NCBI GenBank assembly: GCA_021813065.1
Contig: JAKALZ010000061.1
Coordinates: 1 to 8,826, forward strand
Direction: 5' to 3'
Length of the DNA: 8,826 bases
From: a bacterium
GTDB taxonomy: Bacteria > Spirochaetota > Spirochaetia > Treponematales > Rectinemataceae
Under the pieces are notes generated by a model. The model worked only from the letters and a program-made list of their open reading frames with translations, did no database searches and had not been told where the DNA came from. Below are positions 1 through 5,821 of this stretch, piece after piece. Within the stretch, counting starts at the first letter, position 1; each line of letters starts with the position of its first letter. The translations under genes were made by a program, and so were the position numbers.

Positions 1-357
1 AAGGGGCGCCATCGAGCGATAGTCGATCGCGACCGTGATCTTCTTGTCCGCGAGATAGATGACCATCATGCCCTCGCCGCCGAGGCCGGTGGCATTGGGC
101 TCCACGACGCCGAGCGCGAACGCGGAGGCGACGGCCGCGTCGACCGCGTTGCCGCCCGCCATCAAAATCTCGAGCCCGGCCGCCGAGGCGAGCGGCTGCG
201 CGGAGGCGACCATGCCGTTGCGCCCGGTAACTTCCGCCTTCAGCGTATCCGCCGCGGACAGCGGCGCCGCGATAACAAGCGCGAACGCCAAAAAGCCAAT
301 GAGGCTCAGCGCGAAGCGATTCATGCCCCGCGACTGTTTCACTCTCTTCATTTCCAT
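1..357 (-). CDS. ggt: Gamma-glutamyltransferase (GGT), N-terminal part, cut by window edge
   Basis: Reading the minus strand from ATG at 357 to the left edge gives 119 in-frame residues with no stop. An N-terminal basic stretch followed by a hydrophobic run (about residues 18-34, ending APLSA-ADT) is an export signal. Hallmarks of the gamma-glutamyltranspeptidase N-terminus follow: [14 protein letters not shown] (about 45-58), [11 protein letters not shown] (68-78), TGLGGEGMM (90-98) and IDYRSMAP (111-118). The Arg of the last motif matches the arginine that holds the gamma-glutamyl carboxylate in the E. coli enzyme. Family role: periplasmic/secreted hydrolysis or transfer of gamma-glutamyl groups from glutathione-like amides. 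The autoprocessing catalytic Thr and the small subunit lie beyond the window, so activity cannot be judged. The start is set by AGGAGGG at 370-364, six bases upstream; a second ATG six bases in (351) is possible but less well placed. It follows the zinc hydrolase gene by 26 bases, so they are probably co-transcribed. Confidence 0.9.
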   Translation of the reverse strand, partial: MEMKRVKQSRGMNRFALSLIGFLAFALVIAAPLSAADTLKAEVTGRNGMVASAQPLASAAGLEILMAGGNAVDAAVASAFALGVVEPNATGLGGEGMMVIYLADKKITVAIDYRSMAPL

Positions 358-383
358 AGTATACCCTCCTAAAAAAATAATGA

Positions 384-1451
384 TCAATTCAAAAGCGCTC
401 CGACACCCTGATCCTGAACAACGCGCCAGTCCGGGTAGTAGGAGAACACGATGCGCCTGTCCGCGGCGCAGCCATCATTCCAGGCGTCAAGAATCGCCCC
501 GATGCTCGCGAGATGCGTCGCGACGCGCAGCGCGAGCGGATACTTCGGATCCTCGGTCGGGTTCCCGTTTTCGCTCGACTGGGCTGGATTTGGTGTCTCG
601 ATGAGGAACGCGTACGCATTGGTCGTGTCGCCCCACTCCCTGTGCGAGAGCCCGTGAAAGGTCTCGCTCGAGGGCTCGAGTTTCATGCTCAATCCATCCA
701 TCTCGAGGTTGATCACCGCGAGCGCGGCGGTGTCGAGGTTCTTCGGATTGGCGACGATCATGTTCGCCAGCCTCGATTCAGCGCCTGCCTCGTGGAGATC
801 GAAGGCGACATCGACATGCTCGCGCGCGAGGAGCGTCATGACCGCCCACGCGAGTTTCTGGGTCAAGTTCCCATCGGGAGCTCCGGGATACGCGCGGTCG
901 AGATTGCGCGCTTCTGCCCCATCGAGGACATCGCCGCCCTTGGGGTGGATATAGCGCTCTGGGTCCGGCGCGCCCTGGTGCACCGGATCGGTAAAGCGCG
1001 CGCCATATTTAAAGAAGCGTGGGCCATGCGCGGTGTCGATCCGGATCCACGAGGGCATCTTGGCGCTCTCGGTGTACGTGGAAGCGCTGTTGTTGAGGTC
1101 TGGAATAACGAGAAGGCGGCCAGCTGAAGGCATCGCGCGCTCCGCGAGAAGCACCGCGGTGAGGATACCGGCGATCTCGTTCGCGTGCGTCCCGCCGGCG
1201 ATAAAGACCGTCGCGCCAGGCGCGCCTGAATCGATAATGAAGACGCGCGTGTCCGCAGGCGTGCCAGCGAGACCGTCGAACCACTCGGAAAGCCATGCCA
1301 CGCGAACGCGCTCAGCGGGCTGGGCGGGGCGCACATCGTGGAGAATCGTCGCGGTGCCGGGCGGCACTCCCGGCGAAGGCGCGGCGAACGTTGACCGCGC
1401 GCCCGCGAACAGCAGCGCGCACACAAGCGGGAGCAGAGATGATTTGCGCAT
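384..1451 (-). CDS. Secreted zinc hydrolase, M14 / succinylglutamate desuccinylase-aspartoacylase type
   Basis: This 355-residue protein has a cleavable signal peptide (residues 1-23/24, hydrophobic core [19 protein letters not shown] junction). Visible metal site: GGTHANE with H89 and E92, and DLHE with H220, giving the HxxE...H spacing of zinc carboxypeptidase-fold enzymes. NLDRAYPG (183-190) matches the Asn-x-x-Arg substrate-carboxylate loop, and E285 in FLIETPN is the likely general base. The family removes an N-acyl or C-terminal group from amino acids or peptides; the substrate is not readable here. The export signal sets it apart from cytoplasmic AstE and aspartoacylase and suggests work on peptides or acyl-amino acids outside the cytoplasm. 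The start at 1451 is supported by AGAGG at 1465-1461, nine bases upstream, and by the signal peptide. It is preceded by the sugar operon terminator and its own promoter candidate and followed closely by ggt. Family assignment is firm, exact specificity unknown. Confidence 0.82.
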   Translation of the reverse strand: MRKSSLLPLVCALLFAGARSTFAAPSPGVPPGTATILHDVRPAQPAERVRVAWLSEWFDGLAGTPADTRVFIIDSGAPGATVFIAGGTHANEIAGILTAVLLAERAMPSAGRLLVIPDLNNSASTYTESAKMPSWIRIDTAHGPRFFKYGARFTDPVHQGAPDPERYIHPKGGDVLDGAEARNLDRAYPGAPDGNLTQKLAWAVMTLLAREHVDVAFDLHEAGAESRLANMIVANPKNLDTAALAVINLEMDGLSMKLEPSSETFHGLSHREWGDTTNAYAFLIETPNPAQSSENGNPTEDPKYPLALRVATHLASIGAILDAWNDGCAADRRIVFSYYPDWRVVQDQGVGALLN

Positions 1452-1486
1452 AAAGGAGAACCTCTGGTCAAAAAAATTGTCCTTGA

Positions 1487-1515
1487 ACGCTACTCTTGAA
1501 GGTATGGGAAGTCAA
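1487..1515 (-). promoter_or_regulatory. Candidate sigma-70 promoter of the zinc hydrolase-ggt unit
   Basis: On the minus strand TTGACT (1515-1510) is followed after 17 bases by TAGCGT (1492-1487). The -35 is near consensus and the -10 is weak (3 of 6). It lies between the sugar operon terminator and the hydrolase ribosome binding site, in an A/T-rich pocket, where a new promoter is needed. Inference from sequence only. Confidence 0.38.
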
Positions 1516-1536
1516 TATAAAAAAACGCGAATCGCG

Positions 1537-1572
1537 TATAAAAAAAGCCCATTCTCTCGCGGAGAATGGGCT
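1537..1572 (-). terminator. Rho-independent terminator of the sugar transport operon
   Basis: A perfect 11-bp inverted repeat (AGCCCATTCTC at 1546-1556 and GAGAATGGGCT at 1562-1572) has a 5-base loop. Read on the minus strand, the stem is followed directly by seven U residues and then AUA (1546-1537). Its orientation fits termination of transcripts leaving the permease gene, whose stop is about 125 bases upstream, before the next promoter. On the plus strand there is no matching T tract. Confidence 0.9.
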
Positions 1573-1696
1573 CAATTTCTGAATCCACGCGGTGATTGGG
1601 GCTGCGCCATGCGCCAAAATGCGCCGCTATGCGCCACCACACGCGCGACAGCGCGCGCGAAAATGCTCGCCGCGCCTGCGTTCCACGCAGACGCGT
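1573..1696 (-). other. 3' untranslated region of the sugar operon, with hairpin and short tandem repeats
   Basis: These 124 bases between the permease stop and the terminator contain no convincing gene. Just after the TAA is a hairpin at 1694-1672: CTGCGT and ACGCAG arms around a 3-base loop, extended by a G-U pair and three more pairs to 10 bp; it lacks a following U run. Further on are a GC-only alternating tract (about 1641-1659, CGCGC / GCGCG arms) and three copies of ATGCGCC spaced exactly ten bases apart (starting at 1609, 1619, 1629). It may protect or process the transcript end. Confidence 0.5.
1609..1638. repeat. Three tandem 10-bp units beginning ATGCGCC
   Basis: ATGCGCC occurs at 1609-1615, 1619-1625 and 1629-1635, each followed by a variable triplet (AAA, GCT, ACC). 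A degenerate fourth copy (CTGCGCC, 1602-1608) abuts the first. The array sits in the operon 3' untranslated region and is too short to assign a role. Confidence 0.5.
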
Positions 1697-2875
1697 TTAT
1701 GACCTGCGCTTGCGCGTTACCACGTCGAAGACCACCGCGAGGAGCAACACGAGACCGCGGATGATGTACTGAAGCGAGATATCCGTGCCGAGGAGGTTCA
1801 TGCCGTTCATGAGGGACATGTACACGAGCGCGCCGATGAGGGAGCCCGAGATCGAACCGATGCCGCCCGCCGCCGAAACGCCGCCGATGTAGGCAGCCGC
1901 GATCGCGTCGAGCTCGAAGAGCGTGCCCGCCTGCGGTGTTGCTGACTTGAGGCGCGCCGTGAAGAGAATGCCGGAGAGCGCCGAGAGAAAGCCCATCGAG
2001 GCAAACACCACGAAGGTGATGTTCTTCACGCTGATGCCCGAGAGCTCAGCCGCTTCGGGATTTCCGCCCACCGCGTAGATGTGGCGCCCAAGCACGGTGC
2101 GGCGCGCGATGAAGTCGTAGATCAGCACTACCGCGAGCATGATCACGACCGTCCATGACATGCCGTTGTAACCCGCGAGTATCCATGATATGAGGCCGAG
2201 AATCACCGAAAGGAATACGAGTTTTCCCGCGAAAAGCCCGCCCGAAAGCACCTCAAACTTGTACTGCACCTTGCGTTTTCGGTCGGAGAGCTGCCCCAGA
2301 ATGAACATGACGATCGCGATCGCGCCGAGGAGAAGCGTTGTTTTATGAATTCCCGGCAAGAACGTCTGACTCGCGAAGAGATCGGGAATGTAGCCATTGC
2401 CAAGCGCGTTGAAAGAATCCTGGGGGATGATGATGGTGCCCGTTGCCGCGGTTACGAGCATGAGCGCGCCTCGGTAGATGAGCCAGCCCGCGAGCGACGC
2501 CACGAATGAAGGAATTCCGAGACCCGCCACAGGCAGCGCGGTCAGGAGCCCGGCGCACGCGCCGAGCACGAGCACCACGAGGATACCAAGCAGCACCGGC
2601 AAATGCCACTGGGTGAGCGCGACCGCCGCGACAGCCCCGAGGAACCCCGAGAGGAATCCGACAGAGAGATCGATGTGCCGTATGACGATGACGAGGGTCA
2701 TCCCCACCGCGAGCACCGCGATGTACCCGGTCTGATTGAGCAGATTGGCGATGTTGCGCGAAGAGATGAATACGCCCTGCGAGAGAATAGTAAACACCGC
2801 CATGATCGCCGCGAGCGCGATGTACATGCCGTACTCGCGTATGTTCTTCTTCAGTACCGTCAATAATTCATTCAT
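1697..2875 (-). CDS. mmsB: CUT2 sugar ABC transporter permease (MmsB/GguB/XylH family)
   Basis: A 392-residue, strongly hydrophobic inner-membrane protein of the BPD_transp_2 family that forms the translocation channel for a monosaccharide, working with the ATPase and the ChvE-type binding protein encoded just upstream. About ten hydrophobic segments can be seen (for example 17-38, 50-66, 71-88, 92-117, 179-196, 215-234, 241-257, 286-305, 326-355, 368-386). The cytoplasmic ATPase-contact loop is conserved: GRHIYAVGGNPEAAELSGI (263-281). A basic loop at 198-206 (DRKRKVQYK) fits the cytoplasmic face. Length matches XylH/GguB (about 390-400). The start is fixed by AGGAGG at 2888-2883, seven bases upstream, which shares its A with the TGA stop of the ATPase gene; the 12-base gap suggests translational coupling. 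Substrate cannot be read from the permease; the neighbouring binding proteins suggest xylose, glucose, galactose or arabinose-like sugars. Confidence 0.93.
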   Translation of the reverse strand: MNELLTVLKKNIREYGMYIALAAIMAVFTILSQGVFISSRNIANLLNQTGYIAVLAVGMTLVIVIRHIDLSVGFLSGFLGAVAAVALTQWHLPVLLGILVVLVLGACAGLLTALPVAGLGIPSFVASLAGWLIYRGALMLVTAATGTIIIPQDSFNALGNGYIPDLFASQTFLPGIHKTTLLLGAIAIVMFILGQLSDRKRKVQYKFEVLSGGLFAGKLVFLSVILGLISWILAGYNGMSWTVVIMLAVVLIYDFIARRTVLGRHIYAVGGNPEAAELSGISVKNITFVVFASMGFLSALSGILFTARLKSATPQAGTLFELDAIAAAYIGGVSAAGGIGSISGSLIGALVYMSLMNGMNLLGTDISLQYIIRGLVLLLAVVFDVVTRKRRS

Positions 2876-2887
2876 TGTGCTTCCTCC

Positions 2888-4414
2888 TCAGTACTGCGTC
2901 GCAAGGCGCATGACGGCTTCCTGCGTCGCCGATTTTCCATCGAGTTCACCGGCTATGGTGCCGTTGGCGACCACGTAGATGCGGTCGCTCATGCCGAGAA
3001 TTTCCGGCAATTCGGAAGAGATCATGAGAATGCTCATGCCTTTGGCCACAAGGTCGTTGATGATCGTATAGATTTCGTACTTGGCGCCCACATCGATACC
3101 GCGCGTGGGCTCGTCGAAAATCAGCAGATCCGGCCCGACAAAGAGCCACTTGGCGACCGAAACTTTCTGCTGGTTGCCGCCAGAGAGATTCATGCAGAGC
3201 TGGTTGATGCCCGGCGTCTTTATGGAGAGGGAATTCACGAAGTTGAGGGCTGTCTGCTTGTCGAGCTCCTCATTGATGATGCCATGCTTCGAGACTCCCT
3301 GAAGGTTCGCGAGCGAAATATTTTCCTGTATCGATTTTATCAGCACGAGCCCATTTTTCTTGCGGTCTTCGGTCGCGTAGGCAAGGCCTGCCCGAATCGC
3401 GCTGCTTGGGTGGGCAAAGCGCTGTTTTCTGCCCTTAAAGCTTAGTTCGCCCGCAATCGCGTAGCCGTCCGGATTGCCGAACATGCTCCGCGCGAGCTCG
3501 GTCCGCCCCGACCCCACGAGTCCGGAGAGGCCGACGACCTCTCCCTTGTGGACCTTGAAATTCACATTGTTGAGCACCTTGCGGCCCAGATTCGGGTCGT
3601 ACGCGCTCCAGTTCTTCACTTCGAGCAGTACCACTGACTCGTCCGGTTTCGACGCGCGCGGCGGGTAAATGTTCTCGATGGAGCGCCCTACCATGTGCTT
3701 GATGAGCATTTGCTCATCGACCTTATCCTTCTCGCGGTCCAAGGTGCAGATCGTTTGGCCATCGCGGAGCACGGTGATCGTCTCGGCGATAGAGAGCACT
3801 TCTTTGAGTTTGTGGGAGATCATGATCGAGGTGACGCCCTGCGTTTTCAAAATGCGCAGTATGTCGAGGAGGTTGTCGCAGTCGTCCTCGTTGAGGGCGG
3901 CTGTAGGCTCATCGAGGATGAGGAGCGACACATTGCGGCTCAGCGCCTTGGCGATCTCGACGAGCTGCTGCTTGCCAATGCCGAGATCTTTGACCTTCGC
4001 GCTCGGATTGACCGAAAGCCGCACTCGCTTTAGGAGATCTTCGGCCCTCTGGATCATCTCTTGAATATCGATGCCCATTCCTCGGCGGAGCTCGTGTCCG
4101 AGCATGATGTTCTCGTAGACAGTCATCTCCGGCACGAGCGCCAGTTCCTGATATATTGTGCCGATACCCGCCAGCTCGCTGTCGTGTATACCATTGAACT
4201 CAATATTCTTGCCGTTCAGAAGTATTTCGCCTTCAAAGTCATTGTGCGGGTAGACTCCGCTCAGCACCTTCATCAGCGTCGATTTGCCGGCTCCGTTTTC
4301 CCCCACAAGACAATGAATCTCCCCGCGGCGCACCGCGAAACTCACATCGCTCAAGGCGCGGACACCTGGGAAGGTTTTCACGATGTGGCGCATTTCCAGA
4401 ATATTGTCACTCAT
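2888..4414 (-). CDS. mmsA: CUT2 sugar ABC transporter ATP-binding protein, tandem ATPase (MmsA/GguA/XylG family)
   Basis: A 508-residue fused double ATPase, the usual size for XylG/GguA, which powers monosaccharide import through the downstream permease. Domain 1: Walker A GENGAGKST (38-46), Q-loop YQE (88-90), a degenerate signature LGIGKQQ (144-150), Walker B LLILDEP (164-170) and switch H201. Domain 2: Walker A-like GLVGSGRTE (298-306) in which the Lys is replaced by Arg304, canonical signature LSGGNQQK (410-417), Walker B LLIFDEPTRGID (430-441), and Ser467 at the switch His position. Such asymmetry is normal in CUT2 ATPases: one composite site hydrolyses ATP and the other is degenerate, so these are not signs of decay. 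The start at 4414 has only a modest AGG-containing site (about 4425-4421), weaker than those of chvE and the permease gene. A long hairpin separates it from chvE upstream; the permease gene follows after 12 bases. Confidence 0.95.
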   Translation of the reverse strand: MSDNILEMRHIVKTFPGVRALSDVSFAVRRGEIHCLVGENGAGKSTLMKVLSGVYPHNDFEGEILLNGKNIEFNGIHDSELAGIGTIYQELALVPEMTVYENIMLGHELRRGMGIDIQEMIQRAEDLLKRVRLSVNPSAKVKDLGIGKQQLVEIAKALSRNVSLLILDEPTAALNEDDCDNLLDILRILKTQGVTSIMISHKLKEVLSIAETITVLRDGQTICTLDREKDKVDEQMLIKHMVGRSIENIYPPRASKPDESVVLLEVKNWSAYDPNLGRKVLNNVNFKVHKGEVVGLSGLVGSGRTELARSMFGNPDGYAIAGELSFKGRKQRFAHPSSAIRAGLAYATEDRKKNGLVLIKSIQENISLANLQGVSKHGIINEELDKQTALNFVNSLSIKTPGINQLCMNLSGGNQQKVSVAKWLFVGPDLLIFDEPTRGIDVGAKYEIYTIINDLVAKGMSILMISSELPEILGMSDRIYVVANGTIAGELDGKSATQEAVMRLATQY

Positions 4415-4441
4415 ACGGTACCTGCCTGGGATTAGTGTAGT

Positions 4442-4480
4442 ACAGAAGGGAGCCGCCCGAAACGAGCGGCTCCCCTCTGT
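4442..4480 (-). promoter_or_regulatory. Long intercistronic hairpin between chvE and the ATPase gene
   Basis: A 39-base near-perfect stem-loop: on the minus-strand RNA ACAGA, a G-U pair, nine GC-rich pairs (GGGAGCCGC with GCGGCTCCC), another U-G pair, CG/CG, and a UUU loop, 18 bp in all. No U run follows it in the direction of transcription, so it is not a standard terminator. Its place downstream of a binding-protein gene and ahead of the ATPase gene is typical of mRNA-stabilising or partial-attenuation structures that keep binding protein in excess of transporter subunits. That role is inferred. Confidence 0.7.
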
Positions 4481-4515
4481 GCCGAATTATGTGGCAACAA
4501 ATCGTTTTTTAATCA

Positions 4516-5598
4516 TCACTTGAGACCAGTGAAATCGCTGGCGGGCCAGTAGCCGGAGTCGATGATCTCTTTCTTCACGTTGTCCTTCGTCACGACGACG
4601 ATGGCGGTTGGTTTGGCCGGCACATCCTTCTTGCCGTTGTTGTAGTAAGTGGTGACGGGCGGGGTCTGACCCTTCATGTAGGCGACCGCCGCGGCGATCG
4701 CGTCTTTAACGAGCGTGCGCACGTCTTTCAGAACCGTCATGGACTGCTTGCCGTCGATGATGTACTGGATCGACGCGATCTCGGCGTCCTGTCCGGTGAT
4801 GTAGTAGGTTCTGACATCCTTATCGGCGGCGAAGGCGTCGGCGATCGCGCGGGCGGTGCCATCGTTCGGGGCGCAGATGTACACCGTTCCCTTGGCGGAC
4901 TTGGGCGCGGCGGTCAGGTTGGCTTCGGCCTTGTTCTTCGCGTCGCCAAAGTTCCAGTTCGTGGTGACCTGGCCAATGATCTGAGATTCCTCATCGCGGG
5001 TCAGCTTGGCTTTCTTCGCGAGTCCGGTGGCCTTTTCCGAGTTACGGACGATGAAAGTCCCGTCGGCGATCTTGGGCTGGAGCGCGCTCCAGGCGCCTTC
5101 GAAGAAGATGAAGGAGTTGTTGTCGCTCGCGGCGCCGGCGTACAGGTAGAGATTGTTGCCTTTGCTGCCGGCCGGGACCTTGGAGTTCAGATAGTCGCCC
5201 CATGCCTTGCCGACCTGGAAGCTGTCAAAGGTGACATAGTAGTCGACGCTCGTCGTGTCGCGGATCAAGCGGTCGTAGGAGATGACTTTGACACCCGCGC
5301 TGTGCGCGAGATCAGCGGCTGCCGCCGCGGCGGTTCCATCCTGCGGACAAATAATGAGCACTTTGATGTTCTCGCTCACCAGCGCCTCTACGTTCGCCTT
5401 TTCCTTGGCCGAATCGCCCTGGCTGAAGAGAACCTTCGCGCTGAAGCCGGCGCTCTTGAGAGCGTCGAGGAAGCGAGTCTGGTCCTGGATCCAGCGTGGC
5501 TCATCCTTGGTCGGAAGGACAATGCCTACCTGTGTCTCAGCGAATACAATGCCTCCGACAATCGCGAAGAGCATTGCGATAAACAGTGCGCGTTTCAT
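4516..5598 (-). CDS. chvE: Periplasmic multiple-sugar binding protein (ChvE type)
   Basis: A 360-residue exported sugar-binding protein that delivers monosaccharide to the adjacent CUT2 transporter. Signal peptide 1-20 (KR, then hydrophobic LFIAMLFAIVGGIVFA, cleavage VFA-ETQ); no lipobox Cys. Family marks of periplasmic-binding-protein type I / ChvE-XylF: DEPRW (32-36), YDRLIRD (108-114), VTFDSFQVG (122-130), SDNNSF (158-163), PNDGTA (244-249), GQDAE (269-273), LKDVRTL (290-296) and C-terminal GYWP. The run YDRLIR...FD.FQVG and the T.LKD.R element match ChvE better than XylF. A longer reading frame reaches 5646, but AGGAGG at 5611-5606, seven bases before 5598, and the signal peptide fix the start at 5598. 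It is preceded by a 223-base regulatory region and followed by a long hairpin, fitting high expression as the operon's first transport gene. Likely ligands are xylose, glucose, galactose or arabinose; specificity is inferred. Confidence 0.93.
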   Translation of the reverse strand: MKRALFIAMLFAIVGGIVFAETQVGIVLPTKDEPRWIQDQTRFLDALKSAGFSAKVLFSQGDSAKEKANVEALVSENIKVLIICPQDGTAAAAAADLAHSAGVKVISYDRLIRDTTSVDYYVTFDSFQVGKAWGDYLNSKVPAGSKGNNLYLYAGAASDNNSFIFFEGAWSALQPKIADGTFIVRNSEKATGLAKKAKLTRDEESQIIGQVTTNWNFGDAKNKAEANLTAAPKSAKGTVYICAPNDGTARAIADAFAADKDVRTYYITGQDAEIASIQYIIDGKQSMTVLKDVRTLVKDAIAAAVAYMKGQTPPVTTYYNNGKKDVPAKPTAIVVVTKDNVKKEIIDSGYWPASDFTGLK

Positions 5599-5613
5599 CA
5601 GGATTCCTCCTCT
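5599..5613 (-). promoter_or_regulatory. Ribosome binding site of chvE
   Basis: AGAGGAGGA at 5613-5605 is nearly a perfect anti-Shine-Dalgarno match, seven bases from ATG 5598. It decides this start over the upstream in-frame ATG at 5646, which would place GC-hairpin sequence inside the reading frame. Confidence 0.85.
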
Positions 5614-5621
5614 ATGAACTT

Positions 5622-5652
5622 TCGCCGCTAGGCGGCGACGCCGCATCGCGGC
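5622..5652 (-). promoter_or_regulatory. Leader with four alternating GC-rich arms, candidate switchable hairpins
   Basis: Just upstream of the chvE ribosome binding site the plus strand shows GCCGC (5624-5628), GCGGC (5632-5636), GCCGC (5640-5644) and GCGGC (5648-5652), each separated by exactly three bases (TAG, GAC, ATC). Neighbouring arms are reverse complements, so pairings 1-2 plus 3-4 compete with 2-3 or 1-4. The hairpin nearest the gene extends to 7 bp (5622-5638, TCGCCGC / GCGGCGA). It ends nine bases from the start of the Shine-Dalgarno sequence and could influence translation of chvE. The structure is seen; function is inferred. Confidence 0.5.
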
Positions 5653-5695
5653 TATTTTTGTGGGCCCGCTGCCGTCAGCGTGCGCCGTCTATGAG

Positions 5696-5714
5696 TTTGA
5701 ACCTGCGTTTTGAA
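5696..5714. repeat. Direct repeat TTTGAA, 13-bp period, upstream of chvE
   Basis: TTTGAA occurs at 5696-5701 and again at 5709-5714 (TTCAAA twice on the minus strand). Short direct repeats are the usual kind of target for AraC-family dimers such as the YesN-type regulator encoded nearby, but the half-site is short and the position is downstream of the -10 candidate, so this is only a candidate. Confidence 0.25.
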
Positions 5715-5750
5715 TCGCGCATCAGGAATGATGTGATAATTTGGTGAGTA

Positions 5751-5772
5751 TTCCTCATTCTAGAATATGGAA
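5751..5772. promoter_or_regulatory. 22-bp imperfect dyad, candidate operator, overlapping a -10 candidate
   Basis: The perfect palindrome ATTCTAGAAT (5757-5766) is flanked symmetrically, after two unpaired bases on each side, by TTCC (5751-5754) and GGAA (5769-5772). It stands in the AT-rich middle of the gap between xylF-like and chvE genes. TAGAAT on the minus strand (5762-5757) is a 5-of-6 match to a -10 element; no good -35 is seen at 16-18 bases (CTAGTT at 17), as expected for an activator-dependent promoter. A repressor or the YesN-type regulator may bind here. Confidence 0.45.
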
Positions 5773-5786
5773 GCAGATCAACTAGC

Positions 5787-5815
5787 ATTTTTCACGCATA
5801 AGCGGCGCGAAAAAT
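5787..5815 (-). other. Hairpin directly after the xylF-like gene
   Basis: In minus-strand RNA, AUUUUUCGCGC (5815-5805) pairs with GCGUGAAAAAU (5797-5787) through 11 pairs including one G-U, with a 7-base loop. It begins six bases after the stop codon. The plus-strand version would have an A-C mismatch, so the structure favours minus-strand RNA. There is no U run after it, so it is more likely a 3'-end protecting or processing element than a terminator. Confidence 0.5.
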
Positions 5816-5821
5816 CCAGTA

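Noticed and set aside
59..604. 181-codon plus-strand frame across the ggt-hydrolase junction
   Set aside because: It runs opposite both the clear GGT N-terminus and the end of the hydrolase gene; low-complexity Ala/Ser/Arg/Pro content.
513..1127. 204-codon plus-strand frame opposite the zinc hydrolase gene
   Set aside because: It is an antisense shadow of the gene with the H89/E92/H220 metal site; its composition is biased and no family is recognisable.
1641..1659. Alternating CGCG tract as a Z-DNA or recombination site
   Set aside because: It is short and interrupted by GACA, and such runs are expected in this base composition; nothing else supports a special role.
3460..3530. Lys-to-Arg change in the second Walker A of the ATPase as a damaging mutation
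   Set aside because: GSGRTE in place of GKS/T is usual in the second half of CUT2 tandem ATPases, as is loss of the switch His.
4442..4480. Intercistronic hairpin as a full rho-independent terminator
   Set aside because: No U run follows it on the minus strand, and the genes on both sides belong to one transport system.
5599..5646. Upstream in-frame ATG for chvE, adding 16 residues (MRRRRLAAKVHRGGIL)
   Set aside because: The ATG at 5598 has a near-perfect ribosome binding site and starts a normal signal peptide; the extension would translate the alternating hairpin leader and the Shine-Dalgarno sequence.
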